Shown piece by piece: positions 53,168 through 60,011 of a DNA stretch of 64,000 bases. Under the pieces are notes generated by a model. The model ran no database searches and was not told the DNA's origin. It saw nothing but the letters and a program-made list of their open reading frames with translations. Both the position numbers and the translations under genes were made by a program. Source of the DNA: Burkholderia sp. Bp8963 (lineage in GTDB: Bacteria > Pseudomonadota > Gammaproteobacteria > Burkholderiales > Burkholderiaceae); assembly GCF_003854275.1 (NCBI RefSeq), contig NZ_QTQP01000011.1, positions 62,001 through 126,000 of the forward strand, written 5' to 3'. How positions within the stretch are numbered: position 1 is the stretch's first letter; every line of letters begins with the position of its first letter.

Positions 53168-55167
53168 CGTCTCACCAGCATCAGGAGCAGGATCAGTACC
53201 GCGAAGCTGTAGGTCAGGTAAACGGCAATCTTGCCGGTCTGCAGGCGGCCCGCGCATTCCGCCAGGCGTTGCGTCAGCGCGACGATGCGGTCGTAAAGCG
53301 CGGGCCATGTCCGATCGGTGACCGACACCCCGTACACCGGCTGCGCATCGAACGGCGACGGCAATTGCCGCTCGACATGCAGCAGCGGCGCGAAAATCTC
53401 CCGGATGGGCTGCCCGAACCCCTCCGCCGTGTCCTGCATGCGCGCGGTCGTGAACGGGAATCCGCAGCTCCACGGCGCGGCCCGGCGCAACCGGCCGTGA
53501 TAGAAGCGCCGCACGAGCACCCACGCGAGTCCGCAGCAGGCGACGAAAAACAGCATGAACACGGCGGGCATGTAACTCGCCCGCGCGGTCGACACGGGCA
53601 CGAACAGCAGCCAGCCGTGGTTGTCCGCGCCGATACCGGCCCCGACAAGCGCGTGCGTGACCCGATCCAGCACCTTGACGAACTGCGCGGGCATCAACCC
53701 GAGCAGCACGCATGCCGCCGCGAACCAGCCGAATGCAAGCCGCTCCCACGGATTCGCATCGCGTGCGCGCGCGAGTTTCGTTTCCCTCGGCTGTCCGAGG
53801 AACACGATGCCGAAGAACTTGACCATCGTATAGCCGGCGAGCGCGGCCGACATCGCGATCAGCGCGGCCGCGATCGGCACGGTCATCGCGAGCACCGAAT
53901 TCGGCAAGCCGGGCGTGAACAGGAAACTCTGCAGCAGAAGCCACTCCGCGACGAAACCGCTCAGCGGCGGCAAGCCCGCACTGGCGCCGACACCGGCGAG
54001 CACGGCCCACGCGGTCCACGGCATGAAGCGGATCAGGCCGCCCAGCTTGCCAAGGTTGCGCTCCCCGGTCGCGTGCAGCACGGCGCCCGTGCCAAGGAAC
54101 AGCAAACTCTTGAACGCCGCATGCGCGACGATCTGGTAGAGCATCGCGGTCAACGCGAGCGCGGACAGGCTCGTCATCCCGTACGCGCGAAACAGCACCG
54201 CGACGCCGAGCGCGACGATCATCAGGCCGACGTTGTCGATCGACGAATACGCGAGCAGGCGCTTCATGTCGACCTGGATCGTGCTGAATACGACGCCGAG
54301 CAGCGCGGTGCCGACGCCGAGCACGAGCAGCAGCACACCCCACCAGGCGATCTGCACGTGCAGCAGGTCGAACAGCGTGCGCAGCAGGCCGTACAGGCCG
54401 ACTTTCAGCACGAATCCGCTGAGCAGCGCCGATACGGGGGACGGCGCCGCGGGATGGGCGTCCGGCAGCCACACGTGCAACGGGAACACGCCGGCTTTGG
54501 CGCCGAATCCGACCAGCGCGAACAGGAACGCGAGCGACGCGCGGAACGCGTCGGGCGACTGCGCGCGCATGTTGGCGAACGTATAGTCGCCGGTGCCCGC
54601 CTGCAGCATGCCGAAACAGAGCAGCAGCGCAAGCGCGCCGACGTGCGAGATCAGGAAATACACATAGCCCGCGCGACGGATCTCCCCGATCCGGTGGTTG
54701 GTCATCACGAGGAATGTCGCGGACAACGTCAGCGTTTCCCAGGCGACCATGAACACGTACGCATCGTCCGCGACGAGCACGAGCGCGATGCTCGCGATGC
54801 AAACGTGGTATTCGAAGCAGATGAGGCCGGGCGCCGCCCCCTCGCCCTTGCGGAAATAGCCGGCGGAAAACGCGCCGATCCCCGTGCTGACGACGCCCAG
54901 CACGAACAGGAAATAGCCGGATAGCCCGTCGACGCGCAGATGGAATGGCAACCCGGGCAGCCCGATCGGCAACACCGCGGTGGATGGATCGGCGAACACG
55001 CCGGCGAGTCCCGCCGCCGCCAGCAGCAGCCCACCGAGCGCGCCGAGCGGAAACAGCCCGTGCGCAACGAAGCGCGTGCGATGCAGCACCCCGAGACCCA
55101 ACGTGCCGATCGCGAGCCACGCGGCTGTGACCAGCAGGACGAAATGGACGACCGGCACGGGTGCCAT
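53161..55167 (-). CDS. hyfB: Hydrogenase-4-like membrane subunit B (NuoL-like antiporter type)
   Basis: 668 residues. First gene of the hyf-like operon. Antiporter motifs: YVFMVAWETLTLSATFLV with the TM5 Glu, HVWLPDAHPAAPSPVSALLSG, YQIVAHAAFKSLLFLG, GLPPLSGFVAEWLLLQSF; the last third ends with the extra helices of HyfB (CGFPFTTARMQDTAEGF). Promoter probably lies at 55168-55300, which also contains a near-perfect palindrome at 55280-55298. Together with hyfCEFGI it encodes a six-subunit complex without hyfA, D, H or maturation genes. Confidence 0.9.
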   Translation of the reverse strand: MAPVPVVHFVLLVTAAWLAIGTLGLGVLHRTRFVAHGLFPLGALGGLLLAAAGLAGVFADPSTAVLPIGLPGLPFHLRVDGLSGYFLFVLGVVSTGIGAFSAGYFRKGEGAAPGLICFEYHVCIASIALVLVADDAYVFMVAWETLTLSATFLVMTNHRIGEIRRAGYVYFLISHVGALALLLCFGMLQAGTGDYTFANMRAQSPDAFRASLAFLFALVGFGAKAGVFPLHVWLPDAHPAAPSPVSALLSGFVLKVGLYGLLRTLFDLLHVQIAWWGVLLLVLGVGTALLGVVFSTIQVDMKRLLAYSSIDNVGLMIVALGVAVLFRAYGMTSLSALALTAMLYQIVAHAAFKSLLFLGTGAVLHATGERNLGKLGGLIRFMPWTAWAVLAGVGASAGLPPLSGFVAEWLLLQSFLFTPGLPNSVLAMTVPIAAALIAMSAALAGYTMVKFFGIVFLGQPRETKLARARDANPWERLAFGWFAAACVLLGLMPAQFVKVLDRVTHALVGAGIGADNHGWLLFVPVSTARASYMPAVFMLFFVACCGLAWVLVRRFYHGRLRRAAPWSCGFPFTTARMQDTAEGFGQPIREIFAPLLHVERQLPSPFDAQPVYGVSVTDRTWPALYDRIVALTQRLAECAGRLQTGKIAVYLTYSFAVLILLLMLVRRW

Positions 55168-55279
55168 CCGGAATGTCTCCAGTACGCTCGGATTGGACGA
55201 GGAGCTTGGCCCGAGCCCGGAACCCCGGGCTCAGGCCGTCCGTATTATGACATCGAAAGGTCCATCCGGATAACAGGAT

Positions 55280-55298
55280 ATGATAATCGCGTTATCAT
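55280..55298. promoter_or_regulatory. Palindrome in the hyf-like / DUF1275 divergent promoter region
   Basis: ATGATAA and TTATCAT are inverted around a 5-nt spacer (TCGCG). It lies 113 bp before hyfB (-) and 119 bp before the DUF1275 gene (+), in the AT-rich part of a divergent intergenic region, consistent with an operator. Confidence 0.5.
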
Positions 55299-55416
55299 GT
55301 GAGCCACATGTTCGACGAAACCGGGCACCCTGACGTACAGCCCGCCCGCTTGCGCCGCCCGAAGGCCTCATCCGTGATGTCGTTGCCGCCGTTCCGAGCG
55401 ATTGAGTGAAGATCCT

Positions 55417-56211
55417 ATGCCTGCGCAGTACTTTCGAAGCCTGACGGGAAAACACCGCACCGCGACCGCGAACCGTCAGCTCGGGTTTTCGCTCGCGTTC
55501 GTCGCGGGCGCAACCAATGCGGGCGGGTTCCTTGCGGTCAGGCAATACACGTCGCACATGAGCGGCATCGTGTCGGCAATCGCCGATCAGGCGGCGCTCG
55601 GGGACGTCCGGCTCGCGCTTGCGGGCATCGGTTCGCTGGTGTCGTTTCTCGTCGGAGCGGCGTGCTCGGCGGTGCTCGTCAACTGGGGGCGGCGGCGCAG
55701 CCTGCAAAGCCAGTACGTGCTGCCGTTGCTGGTCGAAGCGGCGCTGCTTCTGCTGTTCGGCCTGCTCGGCAGCCACCTCGCGCTATGGGAGGCGTTTTTT
55801 GTCCCGGTGACCGTCATCCTGCTGTGCTTCATCATGGGGCTGCAGAATGCGATGATCACGAAGCTGTCGGGCGCGGAGATCCGTACGACGCACATGACCG
55901 GCATCGTGACCGACTTCGGGATCGAGTTGGGCAAGCTCTTTTACTGGAACAGGGCGACCGTCGTCGCGGATGCACACGCGGTCGTCGCGAACCGCGCAAA
56001 GCTGAGGATCCATGGCGCGATGCTCGCGTCGTTCTTCGTCGGCGGCCTGACCGGCGCAATCGGCTTCAAGCACGTCGGCTACGTATCGACCGTGCCGCTC
56101 GCCGGCGTACTCGTCACGCTCGCAATCGTGCCCGTGGTCGATGATGTGCTGACCTATTTCTATCGGCTCGACCGCGGGCGTCGAGCTGGCGCAAGGCAGG
56201 ACGATTTCTGA
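55417..56211 (+). CDS. DUF1275 (YoaK-like) membrane protein
   Basis: 264 residues from ATG 55417; an in-frame TTG at 55402 is less likely. Typical DUF1275 features: FSLAFVAGATNAGGFLAVRQYTSHMSGIVS, ALGDVRLALAGIGSLVSFLVGAAC, FIMGLQNAMITKLSGAEIRTTHMTGIVTDFGIELG. About six helices. Family function unknown (suspected small-molecule transport). Divergent from the hyf-like operon; a hairpin terminator follows 16 bp downstream. Confidence 0.9.
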   Translation: MPAQYFRSLTGKHRTATANRQLGFSLAFVAGATNAGGFLAVRQYTSHMSGIVSAIADQAALGDVRLALAGIGSLVSFLVGAACSAVLVNWGRRRSLQSQYVLPLLVEAALLLLFGLLGSHLALWEAFFVPVTVILLCFIMGLQNAMITKLSGAEIRTTHMTGIVTDFGIELGKLFYWNRATVVADAHAVVANRAKLRIHGAMLASFFVGGLTGAIGFKHVGYVSTVPLAGVLVTLAIVPVVDDVLTYFYRLDRGRRAGARQDDF

Positions 56212-56226
56212 CCGGGAAGCCCGGTG

Positions 56227-56247
56227 AATGCTCGCCGCTCGAGCATT
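56227..56247 (+). terminator. Hairpin after the DUF1275 gene
   Basis: AATGCTCG and CGAGCATT are inverted around a 5-nt loop (8-bp stem), 16 bp after the stop at 56211. T-tract poor. Confidence 0.5.
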
Positions 56248-56402
56248 GGCGGACGTGCTGACGGCCGCCGATCCCGCTCGAGCCGCCGCCGCGAGTTGCG
56301 GCCGGGCGGTACGACAATTGGCCAGGCGACATCTTCCCGCCACGCCGTTGAAGGCAAATGCATTATAATTCGATTAGCATATTTGCCGACTCGCCCATCG
56401 CA

Positions 56403-56594
56403 ATGGAAATGGAAACGAAAACCGCACGCCTGACCGTCCTGATCGACCCTGCCAAGAAAGAAGCATTTGAAATGCTTTGCTCCGCGCAAGATCTGACGCC
56501 GTCACAAGTCGTACGGCAACTGATCCGCGAGTATCTCGAGCATCACGGCGTGACTTACAAGACCAAGAGCCCGCTCGGCAAGCGGGTAAAGTAA
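56403..56594 (+). CDS. Small ribbon-helix-helix (CopG/Arc-like) protein
   Basis: 63 residues from ATG 56403 (alternative ATG 56409). TARLTVLIDPAKKEAFEMLC, then DLTPSQVVRQLIREYLEHHG: a beta strand followed by two helices as in RHH DNA-binding proteins. A consensus -10 (TATAAT) lies at 56364-56369. No toxin gene follows, so a free-standing regulator rather than an antitoxin. Targets unknown; nearby genes carry similar AT-rich ATTATAAT motifs. Confidence 0.75.
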   Translation: MEMETKTARLTVLIDPAKKEAFEMLCSAQDLTPSQVVRQLIREYLEHHGVTYKTKSPLGKRVK

Positions 56595-56641
56595 AGCGCC
56601 GGTCGAGCCCGGGCGCCGCTCACGCAACGCTCACGTAACGA

Positions 56642-57478
56642 TCAAGCACAGATTTTCCAGTGCGCGTGCCCTTGCGCGTGCCACTTCAGCCGCTTCGGAT
56701 CGAAGCATTCCCCTTCCGTCAGGTATCGAGCGGTGTCGGACAGCTTGAGTTCGCCAGCAAAGGCAAATGACAGCGCGCGCTCGAGCAGGGTTTGCGTGGA
56801 TGGCAAGCGGCCGCCACTCTTCCAGGCGAACGCGACAAAGTTGCTGTCGTCGCCGCACCGAACGATCGCACAGGACGAGCCGAACACCGACTGCAATCGC
56901 TCGACGTGCATCGGCAGCGCCGGATCATCGTCGGTGAAGTTGATCACGAGGACACCCGTGCCGGACAAACGCTCGCGACATGCGGCGAAGAATGCGACGT
57001 CCGCGCACCGGCCCGCCATGCCATCCGCGACAAACGCGTCAAGCAGGATCACATCCGTGCGGACGCCCTCGTCCGTCACGTAGTCCGCACCATCGGCACA
57101 AATCACATTGAACCGTGCGTCGTCCGCCGGAATCCTGAACACGTCACGCAGCGCGATCACCTCGGGGCTGATCTCGACCGCGTCGATCGCGACCTCCGGT
57201 AGATGCCGATAGCAGTACTTCGCCAGCGATCCCCCGCCGAGCCCGATCATGCAGATATGCGCGGGAGCGGGCTGCAGCAGCAGGAATCCCATCATCACGC
57301 GCGTATAGCCGAGCGCGAGCTTTTCCGGATTCCTGATGGACATGAAGCTCTGGGTGGCGAGGTGGTCGAAGTGCAGCGACACGGCGTGCTGCGTCTCCAG
57401 CACGACGGGCTGCCCATCACGTATCGGCGTCGCCAGGAACTTGACGAACGCGTCGTAGGATGTTCGATCCTCATCCAT
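56642..57478 (-). CDS. Spermidine synthase-like protein (first paralogue)
   Basis: 278 residues. Class I methyltransferase fold of the spermine/spermidine synthase-like group: ICMIGLGGGSLAKYCYRHLPE (nucleotide-binding loop), VEISPEVIALRD, CADGADYV and VILLDAF. It lacks any obvious decarboxylating or polyamine-specific signature, and many such proteins have unknown substrates. An inverted paralogue lies at 58889-59701. The genes between (PhnA, redoxin-like, HPr-like) look like insertions between, or companions of, the pair. Confidence 0.82.
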   Translation of the reverse strand: MDEDRTSYDAFVKFLATPIRDGQPVVLETQHAVSLHFDHLATQSFMSIRNPEKLALGYTRVMMGFLLLQPAPAHICMIGLGGGSLAKYCYRHLPEVAIDAVEISPEVIALRDVFRIPADDARFNVICADGADYVTDEGVRTDVILLDAFVADGMAGRCADVAFFAACRERLSGTGVLVINFTDDDPALPMHVERLQSVFGSSCAIVRCGDDSNFVAFAWKSGGRLPSTQTLLERALSFAFAGELKLSDTARYLTEGECFDPKRLKWHAQGHAHWKICA

Positions 57479-57567
57479 TCTCGGTATGCCCGGGCAATCA
57501 AACAGTCGATTGAATCATCCGCGACGTACCGCGCGGGGGAGCCGTGCCGCCAACCGCGAACGGCCGG

Positions 57568-57912
57568 TCAGACCTTCTTCAGGAAGCAGGCCTTGAGCAT
57601 GAAGGCGCCGGCGTCCGTCTTGCAATCGATTTCGTGATCGCCGCCGACGATCCGGATGCTCTTCACCTTGGTGCCCATCTTCAACGTGATCGACGAGCCC
57701 TTGACGCGCAAGTCCTTGATCAGCACCACCGAATCCCCATCCGACAACACATTGCCGTTCGCATCCTTGACGACGTTGCCTGCAGCATCGTCGCCCGCAT
57801 CGGCGCTCGCGCTCGCGGACCATTCGTGACCGCAGTCCGGGCACACGTACAGCGTGCCGTCCGGGTACGTATTTTCCATCCCGCATTGCGGGCATGAGGG
57901 GACGGCGTTCAT
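57568..57912 (-). CDS. phnA: PhnA/YjdM family zinc-ribbon protein
   Basis: 114 residues from ATG 57912; ATG 57924 is in frame 12 nt upstream. Two CxxC pairs (CPQCGMENTYPDGTLYVCPDCGHEW) form a zinc ribbon, then DGDSVVLIKDLRVKGSS, IRIVGGDHEIDCK and a terminal MLKACFLKKV, typical of YjdM/PhnA. Despite the name it is not a phosphonate enzyme of the C-P lyase pathway; function unknown. Confidence 0.92.
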   Translation of the reverse strand: MNAVPSCPQCGMENTYPDGTLYVCPDCGHEWSASASADAGDDAAGNVVKDANGNVLSDGDSVVLIKDLRVKGSSITLKMGTKVKSIRIVGGDHEIDCKTDAGAFMLKACFLKKV

Positions 57913-58053
57913 TGCGGTTTCCATCAGGGCGGTTTCGATCAGTCAGTGAAAAAAAACAGGCGAGCAAGCTGCGTCGCCAGAGTCGGCGCGCCGTGTCGAC
58001 GTGCGCCGACGGGTCGGCGGGCACGTAACAGCGCACACGGCATTATAATGCAA

Positions 58054-58082
58054 TTCACATAACCTTACCGGTCGATTATAAT
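58054..58082 (+). promoter_or_regulatory. Strong sigma-70 promoter for the 58138 operon
   Basis: -35 TTCACA (58054-58059), 17-bp spacer, consensus -10 TATAAT (58077-58082), about 50 nt upstream of the 58138 start codon. A second ATTATAAT lies at 58042-58049 and may serve the opposite strand (phnA) or act as an operator copy. Confidence 0.65.
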
Positions 58083-58137
58083 CTCGCCTTAGCCGCCTTT
58101 CAGCGGACTTGCAGGCGGTTTCGCTGAGGATGTCGAC

Positions 58138-58593
58138 ATGTTCGAGATGGATGATGTACTGCTGTTGCCCGATCGGCGCGCCGTGACGTTGCGGGATACC
58201 GCGGGAAGCCGAGGGCTCGTCGTCGTGGGTGTCGGGCGCGGCGGCGAACGCGGCTTCCAGCTGGTTCACCGCTTCCATGACGCGGGAGAACAGCTCGCGG
58301 CGGCAGGGATCCACCTGGCCTTCGTCTATCCAAGGGAGTCGGCACGGCATGTGATGGATCCGATCTCGGTCGCCAGTGCGCGGTTCAGGCGCCATCCGTG
58401 CCTGCTGCTGGACGTCGACGACCGTTGTTTCAAGCAGCGCGTGCCGCCTCGATCGCTGCACGCGGTGTTCCTGAGCGGCGAAATGAAGCGACTCGCCGGC
58501 ATCGACGTCGATTTGCAGCGCGTCACGTGGGAGACCGAGTTTCGGGCGTTTCTGACGAGCTGCCAGACCGACGCTGCGCACAGCGCCCAATGA
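58138..58593 (+). CDS. Hypothetical peroxiredoxin/thioredoxin-fold-like protein
   Basis: 151 residues. N-terminal LLLPDRRAVTLRDTAGSRGLVVVGVG and QLAAAGIHLAFVYPRESARH resemble the first half of an AhpC/TSA-type redoxin, but the catalytic Cys-containing loop is replaced by GRGGERGFQL. The family call is by pattern only. Its end overlaps the HPr-like start (ATGA), so it is the first gene of a three-gene operon with HPr-like and spermidine synthase-like proteins. Confidence 0.6.
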   Translation: MFEMDDVLLLPDRRAVTLRDTAGSRGLVVVGVGRGGERGFQLVHRFHDAGEQLAAAGIHLAFVYPRESARHVMDPISVASARFRRHPCLLLDVDDRCFKQRVPPRSLHAVFLSGEMKRLAGIDVDLQRVTWETEFRAFLTSCQTDAAHSAQ

Positions 58594-58883
58594 CCTATCT
58601 AAAGGCTTTCGCAAAAAACGTGGCAACCGTTGTGTACCTTCAAATCGGTTCCGGCTGGAACCGGAATCGCGCGTGCGCTGCCCAGGAAGCGCTCGTCGAC
58701 GTGGCACGCCGCTTCGAAAGCGACATCCTGCTGATCGCAAACGGGCGCCGCGGCAGTGCGAAGGATGGCATGGCAGTTGCGTCGTTGCAGGTGCGCGGCG
58801 GCACGTCGGCTCAAGTGCTGGCCGCCGGCCCCGATGAAGAGGCGGCGCTTCAGGCGCTGTTGCCGTTGCTGCAGGAAGGCTGA
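58590..58883 (+). CDS. HPr-like protein without the phosphorylated histidine
   Basis: 97 residues, HPr fold in the second half: RRFESDILLIANGRRGSAKDGMAV...GPDEEAALQALLPLL, with the family's KS/KD-GM and DE-AL motifs. In HPr the N-terminal site reads GLHARPA; here the region is GWNRNRACAAQEA, the regulatory Ser46 position is Asp59, and the protein has no histidine at all. It cannot act as a PTS phosphocarrier and is probably a regulatory or binding relative (Crh/DUF-type). Translation is coupled to its neighbours. Confidence 0.75.
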   Translation: MTYLKAFAKNVATVVYLQIGSGWNRNRACAAQEALVDVARRFESDILLIANGRRGSAKDGMAVASLQVRGGTSAQVLAAGPDEEAALQALLPLLQEG

Positions 58884-58888
58884 CCCGC

Positions 58889-59701
58889 ATGGCGCCCGAC
58901 GACCTGCCCTTTCTGAGTACCCACGCCTTTCCGTCAAACGCTGTCGCGAACATCCCGGTTATCGTGGAATCCGAGCACCTCGTCACGCTGTGCTTTGACG
59001 GCCGCGGCATGCAAAGCACGATGCTGCGCGCAGCCCCCGATGCGCTTGCACTGGGGTACACGCGCACGATGATGGGATTCCTGCTGCTGCAGCCCGCTCC
59101 CACGCGCATCGCGATGATCGGGCTCGGCGGCGGCTCGCTGACGAAGTATTGCCATCGGCACCTGCCGGACGCACGCATCACCGCAATCGAAATCAGTCCG
59201 GACGTGATCGCGCTGCGTGACCGCTTCTGCATACCGCCCGACGACGAGCGTCTGGCGGTTATCTGCGCGGACGCTGCGCAGTACATGTCGACGACCTCGG
59301 AAACCTTCGATGCGCTGCTGCTGGACGGCTTCAATGCGGGCGGCGTTCCCGCCGAACTCGTCAGCGCGGCGTTCTACGAAGCCTGCCACGCGCGGTTGAA
59401 TGACGATGGCGTGCTGGCTGCCAACCTGTTGAGAGACGACCCGCGTCTTGGCGACTGCCTCACCAGGCTTCGCGATGCGTTCGGTCCGTCGGTCACACTG
59501 GCCCCGGCCGAAAACAGTGCGGAAAATATCATTGCGTTCGCCTGGAAGAGCGATGCCCCGCTACCGTCGCTCGAGGCACTGATGGCGCGCGCCGAGCAAC
59601 ACGCCGGACCGCACCGCGCCGATCTCGTCGAAGCCGCCGTACGCATCGAGGTCGGCGCCAGCTATGACTGGACGCACCTGGGCGCGTGCGTTGCGCCCTG
59701 A
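58889..59701 (+). CDS. Spermidine synthase-like protein (second paralogue)
   Basis: 270 residues; IAMIGLGGGSLTKYCHRHLPD, IEISPDVIALRD, ICADAAQY and FDALLLDGF show the same methyltransferase-like fold as 56642-57478. Start and length agree with that paralogue, about 40-50 percent identical by eye over the core. It is last in the operon with the redoxin-like and HPr-like genes, 5 bp after the HPr-like stop. Catalytic role unknown. Confidence 0.82.
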   Translation: MAPDDLPFLSTHAFPSNAVANIPVIVESEHLVTLCFDGRGMQSTMLRAAPDALALGYTRTMMGFLLLQPAPTRIAMIGLGGGSLTKYCHRHLPDARITAIEISPDVIALRDRFCIPPDDERLAVICADAAQYMSTTSETFDALLLDGFNAGGVPAELVSAAFYEACHARLNDDGVLAANLLRDDPRLGDCLTRLRDAFGPSVTLAPAENSAENIIAFAWKSDAPLPSLEALMARAEQHAGPHRADLVEAAVRIEVGASYDWTHLGACVAP

Positions 59702-59750
59702 TCTCGCCACATCCGGTGCCCACCGGTCACGATCAACTTTAGGAGAAGCA

Positions 59751-59972
59751 ATGAGCGACAACGATACGTCGGACGCCCGAACCATTTCGGCATCCGCAAT
59801 CTGGGCACTGGAACGCCTGGCCGAGATCCGCTATGGGCGAGAGACGCCCGCGCTCGGGTGGTCGGTCACGCGGGAGCTCATCAGCGCGGGATTCATCGAC
59901 TACCCGATGACCCGCCGCCCAGGTATTTCAATTACAACGGCAGGCCGGACATTCCTGAAGAACCGGAAATAA
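59751..59972 (+). CDS. Small unknown protein, winged-helix-like
   Basis: 73 residues from ATG 59751, which has AGGAG 7 nt upstream. Pattern WALERLAEIRYG...WSVTRELISAGFIDYP...ISITTAGRTFLKNRK fits a small winged helix, with the ITxAG strand typical of the wing. Function unknown. Lies 49 bp after the spermidine synthase-like gene on the same strand, so may be its operon partner. Confidence 0.6.
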   Translation: MSDNDTSDARTISASAIWALERLAEIRYGRETPALGWSVTRELISAGFIDYPMTRRPGISITTAGRTFLKNRK

Positions 59973-60011
59973 AGCCCGCCAATCGCGTCGGGGCCACCTG
60001 ACCGAGCGCAG

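Noticed and set aside
57943..59334. 463-codon open frame on the minus strand
   Set aside because: Antisense to the redoxin-like, HPr-like and spermidine synthase-like genes, which are linked by overlapping starts and stops and have a strong promoter.
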